Positions 55,581 to 64,000 of a stretch of 64,000 nucleotides of DNA are shown piece after piece; position 1 is the stretch's first letter, and each line of letters opens with the position of its first letter. The position numbers were made by a program, and so were the translations under genes. The notes under the pieces were generated by a model. It was not told the DNA's origin. It saw only the letters and a list, made by a program, of their open reading frames with translations, and searched no databases. The stretch comes from Deltaproteobacteria bacterium (lineage in GTDB: Bacteria > Myxococcota_A > UBA9160 > PR03). The stretch is taken from the NCBI GenBank assembly GCA_035063765.1, contig JAPSFT010000009.1:1-64000 (forward strand). The letters run 5' to 3'.

Positions 55581-56552
55581 TCAGCGGACCCGGGCAGCGC
55601 CGGCCGCCAGGTGTCCGCAGGCGTCTTCGACGATCGACCGGAGGAGCGTCCCGGCCGGCGGCACGCTCCCGATGAAGCTCGCCGCCTCGCCGACGAAGAC
55701 CCCGGTCCCCTCGGCGTCTCCCTGGTTCCACGCCCGGGTGTAGCCCGGCAGCTCCTCGTGGGCCTTCGCGCGCAGCTCCTCCTCCTGCCCGTGCCAGCGG
55801 GCCACGAAGCGGTTGCGGAGCACGCGCGCGGTGAAGGGGGCCGGCCAGGCCTTCGCGCGGACGATGTCGACGACCCGGGTTCGCAGGGTGTCGTCGGCGC
55901 TGGCGGCGATCGCCGCCGCGTGGAACCCGGTGGGCACGGACGCCTCGCGGGTGGCCCAGAACCGCGAGCCCATGAGCACGCCGTCGGCGCCGAGCATCAA
56001 CGCGGCGGCGAGGCCGCGTCCGTCGGCGATCCCGCCGGCCGCGACGACGAGGGTGTCGGGGTGCTCCTTCGCGCAGAGATCGACGATCTCCGGCACGAGG
56101 GTGATGGTGCTCCGGGTGGCACCGTGCCCGCCCGCCGCCGTCCCCTGCGCCACCAGGACCGCCGCACCCGCGGCGAGGGCCGCGCGCGCCATCTCCCGAT
56201 CCTGGACCTGGCAGAGGAGCGGCACGCCCGCGTCGTGGATGCGCTTCGCGAACGGCCGGGGGTCGCCGAAGGAGAGCAGGAGCGCGGCCGGACGGTGGCC
56301 GAGCACGAGGTCGAGGAGCGCCGGCGCCTGGGCGAGGGACCAGGTGATGAAGCCGCATCCGACGCGCGCGTCGCCCGCGCGCTCGAGCTCCGACCGGAGC
56401 CAGTCGGGATCCCCGTAGCCGCCGCCGATCAGCCCGAGCCCTCCCGCGCGCGAGACCGCGCCCGCGAGCGCCCCGCCGGCTGCGAACGCCATGGGCGCGA
56501 GGATCACGGGATGCTCGAGCGCGAAGCGATCGGTTAGTCGCGTCCTCAGCAT
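55581..56552 (-). CDS. Nitronate monooxygenase family protein
   Basis: About 323 aa, an FMN-dependent TIM barrel of the NMO/2-nitropropane dioxygenase family: ILAPMAFAAGGALAGAVSRAGGLG, QGTAAGGHG, AAGGIADGRGLAAALMLGADGVLMGSRF (partly quoted). The His in AAGGHG is the catalytic base in NMO class I. Some relatives are enoyl reductases. Start at 56552 is favoured: GGGA is 9 nt upstream; the alternative at 56561 is not. Divergent from metY. Confidence 0.9.
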   Translation of the reverse strand: MLRTRLTDRFALEHPVILAPMAFAAGGALAGAVSRAGGLGLIGGGYGDPDWLRSELERAGDARVGCGFITWSLAQAPALLDLVLGHRPAALLLSFGDPRPFAKRIHDAGVPLLCQVQDREMARAALAAGAAVLVAQGTAAGGHGATRSTITLVPEIVDLCAKEHPDTLVVAAGGIADGRGLAAALMLGADGVLMGSRFWATREASVPTGFHAAAIAASADDTLRTRVVDIVRAKAWPAPFTARVLRNRFVARWHGQEEELRAKAHEELPGYTRAWNQGDAEGTGVFVGEAASFIGSVPPAGTLLRSIVEDACGHLAAGAARVR

Positions 56553-56623
56553 TCGATACATTCCCGCCCGTCCCGACCCGAGACCCCACCTCCGGGGGCT
56601 CGACGCGGAGCCGAGAGAGGCCG

Positions 56624-57949
56624 ATGGCGGAAGCGAAGACGAGACGCATCGACACGCTGGCGATCCACGCCGGCCAGGCGCCGGACCCGACGACCGGCTC
56701 CCTCGCGGTGCCCATCCACCAGACGACGAGCTTCGTCTTCGAGGACGCCGAGCACGCGGCAGACCTCTTCGCGTTGCGGCGCTTCGGGAACATCTACACC
56801 CGGCTCACGAACCCGACGACGGCGGTCCTGGAAGAGCGCCTCGCGGCGATGCACGGCGCCACCGGCGCGACGGCGACCTCCTCCGGCATGGCGGCCATCT
56901 TCTACGCCGTCGCGACGATCACGAAGGCCGGCCAGAACATCGTCGCCGGCTCGAACCTCTACGGCGGCACGCTCACCCTCTTCCAGCACACGCTCCCTCG
57001 CTTCGGCATCGAGGTGCGGGTCGTGGACACCCAGGACCTCGACGCCGTGCGCGCCGCGATCGACGCGGAGACCCGGCTCGTCTTCACCGAGTCGGTCGGC
57101 AACCCGCGCGGCAACGTCGACGACTTCGAGGCGCTGGCCCGGGTCGCCCACGAGGCCGGCATCCCCTTCGTCGTGGACAACACCTTCACGCCGCCGCCGC
57201 TCTTCGATCCCTTCGCCCACGGGGCGGACATCGCCGTGTACGCGCTCACGAAGATGATCGGGGGGCATGGCACCTCGATCGGCGGGATCGTCATCGAGAA
57301 GGGCGACTTCGACTGGAAGCGTAGCGGACGGTTTCCGGAGATCTGCGAGCCCGACCCGAGCTACCACGGCGTGAACTTCTGGGAGGCCTTCGGCAATCAC
57401 CCGAAGGCCGTGGCGCCGGGGCTGGCCTTCGCCCTGAAGATCCGGACCGGCCTGCTGCGGAACACCGGCGCCTGCCTCTCGCCCTTCAACGCGCAGCAGA
57501 TCCTGCTCGGCATCGAGACGCTCCCGCTCCGGGCGCGCCGCCACGCCGAGAGCGCCCAGGTGGTCGCGCGGCACCTCGAACAGCATCCGCTGGTCGAGTG
57601 GGTGCACTTCGCGGCGCTTCCCTCGCACCCGGATCACGCCCGCTGCAAGAAGTACATGCCGCTCGGGCCGGGAGCGGTCTTCGGCTTCGGGATCCAGGGC
57701 GGGGCCGAGGCCGGCAGGCGGTTCATCGGGGCCGTGAAGCTGGCCTATCACCTCGCGAACGTCCTCGACGCCAAGACGCTCGTGATCCACCCCGCCTCGA
57801 CGACGCACCAGCAGCTCTCCGAGGAGGAGCAGCGCGCGGCGGGCATCACGCCCGACCTCGTGCGCCTGTCCGTCGGCCTCGAGGACGTGGAGGACATCCT
57901 CGCAGATCTCGACCAGGCGCTCGCCGCCAGCCAGTCCGGATGCCGCTGA
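56624..57949 (+). CDS. metY: O-acetylhomoserine sulfhydrylase
   Basis: A 441-aa PLP enzyme of the cystathionine-gamma-synthase family that makes homocysteine from O-acetylhomoserine and sulfide. SSGMAAIF, YGGTLTLF, the Asp in VVDNTF and the PLP lysine K210 (YALTKMIGGHGT) are conserved, with the long form typical for MetY. Good ribosome site GAGAGAGG. The metA stop-overlapping downstream gene supplies its substrate. Confidence 0.94.
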   Translation: MAEAKTRRIDTLAIHAGQAPDPTTGSLAVPIHQTTSFVFEDAEHAADLFALRRFGNIYTRLTNPTTAVLEERLAAMHGATGATATSSGMAAIFYAVATITKAGQNIVAGSNLYGGTLTLFQHTLPRFGIEVRVVDTQDLDAVRAAIDAETRLVFTESVGNPRGNVDDFEALARVAHEAGIPFVVDNTFTPPPLFDPFAHGADIAVYALTKMIGGHGTSIGGIVIEKGDFDWKRSGRFPEICEPDPSYHGVNFWEAFGNHPKAVAPGLAFALKIRTGLLRNTGACLSPFNAQQILLGIETLPLRARRHAESAQVVARHLEQHPLVEWVHFAALPSHPDHARCKKYMPLGPGAVFGFGIQGGAEAGRRFIGAVKLAYHLANVLDAKTLVIHPASTTHQQLSEEEQRAAGITPDLVRLSVGLEDVEDILADLDQALAASQSGCR

Positions 57950-58842
57950 TCATCCAGAACGACCTGCCCGCGACGAAGATCCTCGACGCGGAGGGGATCT
58001 TCGTCATCCCGCGGAGCGAGGCGGTCCGCCAGGACATCCGGGCGCTCCAGGTGGCGCTCGTGAACCTGATGCCGACGAAGGTCGAAACCGAGACGCAGAT
58101 CGCGAGGCTCCTCGCCAACTCGCCGCTCCAGGTCGAGCTCACGCTCGTCACGATGGACTCCCATCGGGCCGTGAACACCTCCGAGGAGCACCTGCTCCAG
58201 TTCTACCAGACCTTCGATCGCGTGCGGGATCGGCGCTTCGACGGGCTGATCGTCACGGGGGCGCCCGTGGAGCGCCTGCCCTTCGAGGAGGTCGACTACT
58301 GGCCCGAGCTCGTCTCGCTCTTCGAATGGAGCGGCTCGCAGGTGCACGCCTCGCTCTTCATCTGCTGGGGCGCGCAAGCGGCGCTCCATCACTTCCACGG
58401 GATCCCGAAGTATCCCCTCGTCGCGAAGCACTCCGGGGTCTACAAGCACCGGCTCGTCACCCCGTACGCGCCGGTCGTCCGTGGCATCGACGACGAGTTC
58501 TACGTGCCCGTGAGCCGCTTCACCGAGGTGCGCAAGGAGGACGTCACGAAGATCGGCGCGCTCGAGATCCTCGCCGAGTCGCCGGGGACGGGGCTCTACC
58601 TCGTGCACGATCGGGACCACCGGAGGCTCTACTCCTTCAATCACGCCGAGTACGATCCCGATACGCTGGCCCGCGAGTACCGGCGCGATCTCGAGAAGGG
58701 CCTGCGGCCGTCGGTCCCGTGCAACTACTACCCGGACGACGACCCGGCCCAGCCCCCGGTGGTCCGCTGGCGCTCGCACGCCTGGGCGCTCTTCGCGAAC
58801 TGGCTCAACTACGAGGTGTACCAGGGCTTCTCGCCCCTGTGA
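57940..58842 (+). CDS. metA: Homoserine O-acetyltransferase, MetA type
   Basis: A 300-aa HTS-family enzyme acylating homoserine. Catalytic C142 (FICWGAQAAL), H235 and E237 (NHAEYD) sit at exactly E. coli MetA numbering. E111 (TGAPVERLPF) is the residue that in the family marks acetyl-CoA instead of succinyl-CoA use (E. coli has Gly). The 10-bp overlap with metY, an acetylhomoserine enzyme, agrees. So this is most likely an acetyltransferase despite the usual MetA annotation as succinyltransferase. Confidence 0.93.
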   Translation: MPLIIQNDLPATKILDAEGIFVIPRSEAVRQDIRALQVALVNLMPTKVETETQIARLLANSPLQVELTLVTMDSHRAVNTSEEHLLQFYQTFDRVRDRRFDGLIVTGAPVERLPFEEVDYWPELVSLFEWSGSQVHASLFICWGAQAALHHFHGIPKYPLVAKHSGVYKHRLVTPYAPVVRGIDDEFYVPVSRFTEVRKEDVTKIGALEILAESPGTGLYLVHDRDHRRLYSFNHAEYDPDTLAREYRRDLEKGLRPSVPCNYYPDDDPAQPPVVRWRSHAWALFANWLNYEVYQGFSPL

Positions 58843-58969
58843 CGAGCGGGTTCCCGCCCGGGGCTCGGCGCCGCCGCGTGAGGGTCCGCGTGCAGGACGC
58901 CGTTGCTCGCGAGGATCGAGCGCCCGCTGGCGCGCGCGGGGCCACCGGCGCCCGCCGATCGCCAGCCGG

Positions 58970-59413
58970 CTACCGCGCCTCGCCGGCGGCCGGCGGCCGC
59001 GTCTGCGAGGGGGCGGGCTCGAGCCGTTCGAGGCGCTGGCGCAGCAGCGCGACCTCCTGGGCGAGATCGCGGATGTGGACGGCCGACTGCGAGATGCGCA
59101 CGGCGTAGTTGAGGCAGATCGCGACCAGGAAGAGCTGTCCGAGCATGAAGAGCGTGGCGCTGATGGTCCAGGCGCCGAGCAGGCGCGAGAGCCAGCGCAG
59201 CACGTCGAGGTCCACGCCGACGACCAGCGTCGCGAGCGCCACCGCCATCCAGATCGGCGTGTACTCCGCACGCAGGGTGCGCCGGCGGACGAGCCACAGC
59301 ACGCCGGCGGCGAGCGAAAGCCCGAAGACGAGCGCCACCGCCTGGGCGGCGCCCGACTCGGGAGCGTGGAGGAAGAGCTCCCGCAGGTCGGCCAGGCGTT
59401 CGGCCTCGGTCAT
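58970..59413 (-). CDS. DUF2304 membrane protein
   Basis: A 147-aa protein with three membrane helices (about 22-42, 53-73 and 85-108) and a C-terminal coiled coil (about 110-135). This is the DUF2304 pattern, commonly found next to polyprenyl-phosphate-sugar GT2 enzymes; its function is unknown. Last gene of the right-hand minus-strand cluster. The 127 bp between it and metA has no gene that I can see. Confidence 0.85.
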   Translation of the reverse strand: MTEAERLADLRELFLHAPESGAAQAVALVFGLSLAAGVLWLVRRRTLRAEYTPIWMAVALATLVVGVDLDVLRWLSRLLGAWTISATLFMLGQLFLVAICLNYAVRISQSAVHIRDLAQEVALLRQRLERLEPAPSQTRPPAAGEAR

Positions 59414-59423
59414 CGCGATCCCC

Positions 59424-60122
59424 TCATCGACGCGACTCCGTCCAGAGCGAGAGCAGCATCTTGTAGGCGTAGTAGAAGTCGCGCGTTCCGCCGTGCAGCG
59501 TCGAGCTGCGCGGGCTCTCGTACATCTTCACCGGCACCTCGTGGATCCGGATGCCGCGGCGGACCGCTGCCACGAGCACGTCGACGTCCGGGTAGTCGGG
59601 CGGGAAGAAGGGCTCGCAGTAGAGCGCGATCACCCGGCCGTTCAGCGCCTGGAAGCCCGAGGTGGGATCGCTCACCTCGACCCCGGCGAAGCGAGCGAGC
59701 GCCGAGAGGAGCCGGCGCCCGAAGCTGCGCAGCGGCCCCATCCGGTAGTCGGACGGCGCGACGAAGCGCGAGCCGATCGCGAGGTCGCACGCGCCGCCCG
59801 TGACCAGGGCAGCGAGGCGCGGGATCTCCGCGGGGTCGTGCTGGCCGTCGGCGTCGAGCTGGACGACGAGGTCGGCGCCCCGCCGGCGCGCGTACTTGTA
59901 GAGCGTCTGCAGGGCGGCGCCGTAGCCGAGGTTGAAGGGATGGCGGAGCACCGTGGCGCCGTGGTGCGCAGCGACGTCCCCGGTGCCGTCCCGCGAGCCG
60001 TCGTCGACGACGACGATCTCCGCCGAGGGCATCGCCGCGACGACGGAGCGGAGTACGCCGGGCAGCCGGGCGGCCTCGTTGTAGGCGGGCAGGCCGACGA
60101 TCACGGGCCGGCGGAACGCCAC
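59424..60122 (-). CDS. Family 2 glycosyltransferase (DPM-like)
   Basis: A 232-aa GT-A enzyme: VGLPAYNEAARLPGVL at the N-terminus, VVVDDGSRDGTGDVA, the DXD in QLDADGQHDP and GSRFVAPSD. It resembles dolichol/polyprenyl-phosphate mannosyl- or glucosyltransferases, but has no C-terminal membrane helices; DUF2304 next door may supply the membrane part (inference). GTG start 22 bp inside the methyltransferase gene. Confidence 0.92.
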   Translation of the reverse strand: MAFRRPVIVGLPAYNEAARLPGVLRSVVAAMPSAEIVVVDDGSRDGTGDVAAHHGATVLRHPFNLGYGAALQTLYKYARRRGADLVVQLDADGQHDPAEIPRLAALVTGGACDLAIGSRFVAPSDYRMGPLRSFGRRLLSALARFAGVEVSDPTSGFQALNGRVIALYCEPFFPPDYPDVDVLVAAVRRGIRIHEVPVKMYESPRSSTLHGGTRDFYYAYKMLLSLWTESRR

Positions 60123-60832
60123 GCCACCGTCAGGTAGCGGTTCGTGAAGCCGAAGCGCAGCGTGGCGGCGGCCCTGCGCAACGCCGCCCGCGGGTGGTGC
60201 AGGTAGTAGCGGAGCAGGTCCGGCCGCAGGTCCGCCATGCGCTGCTCCGTGCGGCCGAGCGCGGCGAAGAGCCGGTAGGGCTGGACCTGGGGGAGCGAGG
60301 CGACCTCGCGCAGGCCGAGGCCCGCGAACAGGCGGCGGAACGAGGCGGCGGTGAAGTCGTGCAGGTGGTGCAGGTTCACGTCCGCCGACGGCGTCGTCGG
60401 CGCCGACGCCACGAGGACGCCGCCCGGCCGGAGCAGGCTCGCGAGGTGCGCCACGAGGCGCCCGGGCTCGGGCACGTGCTCGATCGTCTCGAGCGAGACG
60501 ATCGTGTCGAAGCCGGCCGCGTCCCGGAAGGTGAGCCCGTCGCAGGCGCGGTACTCGACGCCCTCGCGCCCGTAGTGGTCGCGGGCGTAGGCGACGGCCT
60601 CGGGCGAGAGGTCGACGCCGAGGGCGCTCTCGACGCCGGCCGCGTCGTCGGCCACGAGGCGCGTGCCGTAGCCGACCCCGCAGGCGAGGTCGAGGAGACG
60701 TCCGGGGCGGGCGCAGCGCGCCGCGAAGCGGTAGCGCTCCAGGTGCAGCTCGAGCGTCTGCCGGCCCGTGACGTCCCGGCCGTCGAGCTCCGAGGGCACC
60801 AGGCGCTCGAGCGTGCTGGCATCGACGGGCAT
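60101..60832 (-). CDS. Class I SAM-dependent methyltransferase
   Basis: A 243-aa methyltransferase with SAM motif LLDLACGVGYGTRLV (about 46-60), an acidic post-I (VDLSPEA), SLETIEHVPEPGRLV and LLRPGGVLVASAPT. The substrate is unknown; the neighbourhood suggests a sugar or lipid-linked glycan. ATG at 60832 follows the large membrane protein by 10 bp. Confidence 0.9.
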   Translation of the reverse strand: MPVDASTLERLVPSELDGRDVTGRQTLELHLERYRFAARCARPGRLLDLACGVGYGTRLVADDAAGVESALGVDLSPEAVAYARDHYGREGVEYRACDGLTFRDAAGFDTIVSLETIEHVPEPGRLVAHLASLLRPGGVLVASAPTTPSADVNLHHLHDFTAASFRRLFAGLGLREVASLPQVQPYRLFAALGRTEQRMADLRPDLLRYYLHHPRAALRRAAATLRFGFTNRYLTVAWRSAGP

Positions 60833-60842
60833 GGCGGCGATG

Positions 60843-62795
60843 CTAGCCCGGATTCCGCGCCGGGCCGCTCGCGCGGACCCGGAACAGGTGCACGTTCCCG
60901 ACGGAGCCGAGCGGCTCGAAGCCGGACATCTCTTCGAAACGCCGCCGGCTTGCCTCGCCGCCCTGCACCAGGACGTGTGTCACCCCGAGCGCCCGGAGTC
61001 CGGGCCCGCCCGGGTCGAGCCGCAGCGCGAGGACGTCCCGGGAGACGAGGCGGAAGGGCGGGCCCGCGACCCGCCTCGCCACCAGGTTCACGTGGGCGTA
61101 GCGGTTGTAGATCTCCTGCGCGGCGGCGGAGGGGTCGATCCGGCGCCAGAGCTCGAGCTGGGGCACGGGGTGCACGCCGCTGATCGACCGGACGCCCAGG
61201 ATCCGGAACAGGTTCCCGATCTCGTCGGGCCCGAAGGAGGCCCAGACGCTGCGGCCACCCTCGGCGCGGTCGATCGCGAGGATGCGCTGCGAGACCTCGT
61301 TCTCGACCAGCCAGCGCGTGCCGCCGACGGTGAGGGGGTGGAACCAGATCGCGCCGGCGAGCGAAGCCGCGGCCAGGATCGCCAGCGGCCAGCGGGGCCG
61401 GCGCGCCACCAGCACGAGCCACGCGAGCCCGCCGTTCGCCACGACGAGGGCCCCCAGCAAGAGGGGCGGGGCGCCCGGGAGATCGCGAGCCAGCTCGAGC
61501 GCCGCCGCGCCGAGCAAGGCGCTCCAGCCCGCGGCGAGCCCGACCCCGAGCCCCAGCCTCCGCTCCTCCGCTCGCAGCGGCTCCGCGCGCGCGAGCCAGC
61601 GGACGACCAGCAGCGTATCGGCGAGCCCGATGCCGATCACGGCGCGCGGGCCGGGCACCAGCGAGAGCCCCGTGGCCCGCGCCACGAGGGCCGGCGCGCC
61701 GATCACCGTGAAGGCGCCGAGCAGCCAGAGGTAGACGAGCAGCGCCGCGGCGACCGGGTCGACCCGCTCGCCGCGTGCCCAGCGGACCAGCCAGAGCACG
61801 GCGGGGACGGGTGCCAGGAGCCAGAACGAAGCAGCCTCGCAGATGTTGTGCAGCGGCCCCCAGCCCTCCGCCCACCAGGCGGCGGCGAGATTCGCGGTCG
61901 TGAGCTGCGCGAGCGTCCGTCCCCCTCCGGTCGAGACCCGGGCGCCGGGATAGGCGGTCTGCCGCATGGTCTCGATCGACTCGCGCGCCGCGAGGTAGAG
62001 GCCCGCCACCGCCGCGAGCACGACCAGGGCCGCCGCGATCGCCGCCAACAGGCGCAGCCCCGGGTGGCGTCGCCACGGAGCCTCGCCACGCAGCTCGAGG
62101 GCGCGCCCCACGAGCAGCGCCACGACCAGCCAGGCGAGGGTCACCTGGTACGGGGGATAGGTCGCCAGGGCGAAGCAGGCTCCTGCGAAGCCGAGGCCGG
62201 CGCCGCTCGCGACGATTCCGGCCCGGCTTTGCGCGCGCAGCAGCGAGGCGGCCGCCAGGAACACGCCGCCGCCGGCGGCCGCGATCGTCGCGGACTGGAA
62301 GTACGACCAGAGCTGGAAGAAGGGCGCTGCGGTGACGGCGAGTGCGCCGATCCCGGCCAGGTCGGCGCGCCCGGCCGACACCACGAAGAGTACGCCGTAC
62401 CACACCGCGAACAGCCCGAGAACGCGCGACCACCAGAGCCATGCCACCCCGACGTCGCCGCCCAGGAAGAAGCCCCAGACGGTCGGCCGGAAGGCGACGA
62501 GCGGGTGCGCCACGGGCAGCTCGAAGGGCACGAGGGCGCTCTGGCCGAGGGCGATCGACTCGTTCACGAGCGGGAACGGCGGATCGTGCGCGCGCTGAGC
62601 GAGCGCGAGCGGCAGGTGCACCTTCCAGTCGTCCGAGCGGATCGACCGGGGCGCCCCGAGCAGCACCTCGCCCGGCTCGCTGCCGTCGATCACCTGGTGC
62701 CACATCGCGAGCGAGAAGCCATGCACGCGCAGGCCGACCAGCAGCGCGAAGACGAGCAGCACGCCGGCCGGCACGGCCCAGGGCGAGCGCCTCAT
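60843..62795 (-). CDS. Multispanning membrane protein, YfhO/GT-C-like
   Basis: A 650-aa integral membrane protein with about 12-13 helices. A periplasmic loop near the N-terminus has SIRSDDWKVHLPLALAQ, of the type found in YfhO-like and GT-C glycosyltransferases, and the C-terminal 130 residues are soluble (GVRSISGVHPVPQLELW, LGVTHVLVQGG). A role in glycosylating surface glycans is inferred, but the family is uncertain. ATG overlaps the stop of the upstream membrane protein (ATGA). Confidence 0.75.
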   Translation of the reverse strand: MRRSPWAVPAGVLLVFALLVGLRVHGFSLAMWHQVIDGSEPGEVLLGAPRSIRSDDWKVHLPLALAQRAHDPPFPLVNESIALGQSALVPFELPVAHPLVAFRPTVWGFFLGGDVGVAWLWWSRVLGLFAVWYGVLFVVSAGRADLAGIGALAVTAAPFFQLWSYFQSATIAAAGGGVFLAAASLLRAQSRAGIVASGAGLGFAGACFALATYPPYQVTLAWLVVALLVGRALELRGEAPWRRHPGLRLLAAIAAALVVLAAVAGLYLAARESIETMRQTAYPGARVSTGGGRTLAQLTTANLAAAWWAEGWGPLHNICEAASFWLLAPVPAVLWLVRWARGERVDPVAAALLVYLWLLGAFTVIGAPALVARATGLSLVPGPRAVIGIGLADTLLVVRWLARAEPLRAEERRLGLGVGLAAGWSALLGAAALELARDLPGAPPLLLGALVVANGGLAWLVLVARRPRWPLAILAAASLAGAIWFHPLTVGGTRWLVENEVSQRILAIDRAEGGRSVWASFGPDEIGNLFRILGVRSISGVHPVPQLELWRRIDPSAAAQEIYNRYAHVNLVARRVAGPPFRLVSRDVLALRLDPGGPGLRALGVTHVLVQGGEASRRRFEEMSGFEPLGSVGNVHLFRVRASGPARNPG

Positions 62796-64000
62796 CGCGT
62801 GCCGGGCGCCCGGGCCGGAGCGCTGCCGCCGGCGGTCGGCCAGGCGGCGAAGGCCGCGACCGCGTTGCCCGTGCCGACGCCGGCCTGCTCGATCCGATCG
62901 ATCCGCCAGGGGGAGCCCGGCGCGCTGCGGACCAGGAAGAAGCGCTGCTCGAAGGGCGCGCCCTCCGGCGCGGTGAGCGGGAGCGAGACCTCCGCCCGGT
63001 CCGCGTCCACCTCCACCGAGGCCGCCCCGGCGCCGAGCCGGCCCGCGAGTCGGAGGACCGGCCCGCCCGTCTGCACGGCGAGCCAGCCGAGCAGGCGGTC
63101 CTCCGGGCGGACGTCGCGTGCCTCGCCCGCCGTGGCCGCGGTGCCCACCCCGAGGCCGTGCTGCTCGTGGGCGGCCGGGGTGAGGAGCGGCAGCGTGCGG
63201 AGCGGGTCGCGGCCGAGCGCCCGGAGGTAGGCGTAGACGGTCGCCTGCGGGCTCCCTTCCGGGGCGGCCGGGAGCGCGGCGGCGGGAGCTTCCGGGCGCG
63301 GCGCCTCCCACCAGCCCCAACGCGTGGCCCATCCCGCGGCGAGCGCGTAGGCGAGCAGGGCCGCGCGTGCGGCGGCGCGCGCGCCGCCGGGCAGCGAGGC
63401 GGTCCCGAGCGCGAGCAGGAGCGCGAAGGGCAGGAGCGCCGGCAGCAGGTAGCTCGCCTTCACCGCCGAGTAGTAGGGCAGCAGCCAGCTCTGCACGACG
63501 AAGCCGGCGAGCAGCAGCGCCGCGAACAGGAACCACGGCGCGGTCGGGCCGAGCCGGTGGCGCCGGCGCCATGCAGCGCGGGCGCCGAGGCACCCGATGG
63601 CGGTCGGCAGCAGGCCCCCGATCGCGAGCAGCGCCGCCACGCGCGCCACCCGGGGATCCTTCGCCGGCAGCAGCCGGCCATGGCCGTCGGCCCAGGTGCT
63701 GGCGTAGAGGAGCCCCGGCACGGAGGTCACCATGCCCGGCGCATCGTGGAACGGGGCGACGAGGGCCGAGCGCGGGACCCGGAGGTAGTGGGCGAGCGAG
63801 CGGAAGCCGGGTGGCTGCCCCGACATCGCCGCCCGCATCGCCTCGGAGTGCGCGTACCCGCTCAGGGGGGCGAGGAGCGAGCCGCCGTGCGCCAGGAGGC
63901 GGCCGTAATGGGCCCCGAGCAGCAGCACCGCGACCAGCGCCGAGAGGGCGAGCGGGCGCAGCGCCCGCGCGGGGGAGCGGCGCCCCCGCCAGGCCAGCCA
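62792..64000 (-). CDS. Partial multispanning membrane protein, right edge
   Basis: C-terminal part of a larger protein: the frame stays open from 62792 to the window edge and the sequence upstream of the apparent GTG at 63928 is protein-like and hydrophobic, so the true start is beyond 64000. It has several membrane helices (about 400 codons visible) and a soluble C-terminal domain (about the last 150 residues) with strands suggesting a nuclear-transport-factor-like or other small alpha/beta fold. It resembles GT39-like glycosyltransferases, but no motif is decisive. The next gene overlaps by ATGA. Confidence 0.7.
   Translation of the reverse strand, partial: WLAWRGRRSPARALRPLALSALVAVLLLGAHYGRLLAHGGSLLAPLSGYAHSEAMRAAMSGQPPGFRSLAHYLRVPRSALVAPFHDAPGMVTSVPGLLYASTWADGHGRLLPAKDPRVARVAALLAIGGLLPTAIGCLGARAAWRRRHRLGPTAPWFLFAALLLAGFVVQSWLLPYYSAVKASYLLPALLPFALLLALGTASLPGGARAAARAALLAYALAAGWATRWGWWEAPRPEAPAAALPAAPEGSPQATVYAYLRALGRDPLRTLPLLTPAAHEQHGLGVGTAATAGEARDVRPEDRLLGWLAVQTGGPVLRLAGRLGAGAASVEVDADRAEVSLPLTAPEGAPFEQRFFLVRSAPGSPWRIDRIEQAGVGTGNAVAAFAAWPTAGGSAPARAPGTR

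Overview
This 64 kb window is uniformly very GC-rich (about 70% or more by eye), gene-dense, and built from tightly packed operons in which most downstream genes start inside the stop codon of the gene before them (13 GTGA and 5 ATGA overlaps). The content is a chromosomal core of a Gram-negative bacterium: cytochrome c maturation (Ccm), coenzyme F420 side-chain genes, ftsEX with an EnvC-type activator, outer-membrane lipoproteins, a PlsB acyltransferase, LPS-kinase-like proteins, a PEP-CTERM protein and a Gld-type ABC exporter. F420 plus PEP-CTERM plus a C-type CcmE in a high-GC genome suggests an uncultured member of the former Deltaproteobacteria (Myxococcota, Desulfobacterota_B or Binatota-like). 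That placement is inference; there is no rRNA in the window.

Left part (1-9.3 kb): a tandem hairpin repeat at the 3' end of ffh (minus strand), a stand-alone biotinyl/lipoyl carrier domain, a GNAT acetyltransferase, an SDR, plsB, then hisI-hisG-NUDIX. A strong hairpin ends this run, facing a conserved zinc-ribbon protein of unknown function with a 440-bp upstream region. Next (9.7-16.4 kb, minus strand) comes a ccm operon: ccmE-ccmF-(large unknown membrane protein)-ccmA-ccmB-ccmC-ccmD. Its CcmE carries Cys where the usual heme-binding His lies, and no ccmG/ccmH is visible.

Middle (16.5-32 kb): an aminotransferase and engB; a minus-strand operon of a DUF4124 protein, cofD, cofC, cofE and an alpha/beta hydrolase; two plus-strand genes with matching sigma-54-type promoters, one of them a PEP-CTERM protein; a conserved hypothetical with ftsE-ftsX-envC-like-ctpA; then xseA and xseB-ispA-dxs. 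From 35 to 46.6 kb lie tlyA, an A-type Fe-S carrier with a cysteine desulfurase, cysC, two outer-membrane-type lipoproteins and a complete oppABCDF peptide transporter, all apparently co-oriented and coupled.

Right part (46.6-64 kb): a small HPr-like protein of unknown role; a minus-strand glycosyltransferase and double-kinase pair; a TetR-controlled GldA/GldF/GldG-like ABC operon; nitronate monooxygenase divergent from metY-metA (metA has the residue associated with acetyl-CoA use, matching metY); and a minus-strand cell-surface polysaccharide cluster (DUF2304, GT2, methyltransferase, two multispanning membrane proteins) that runs off the right edge.

No tRNA, rRNA, CRISPR array, insertion sequence, phage or integrase gene was recognised. 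The most unusual features are the variant Ccm cluster, the paired sigma-54 promoters, the tandem kinase with an antisense-encoded tail, the IspA lacking its usual lysine loop, and the orphan promoter with a roughly 400-nt leader before the zinc-ribbon gene.
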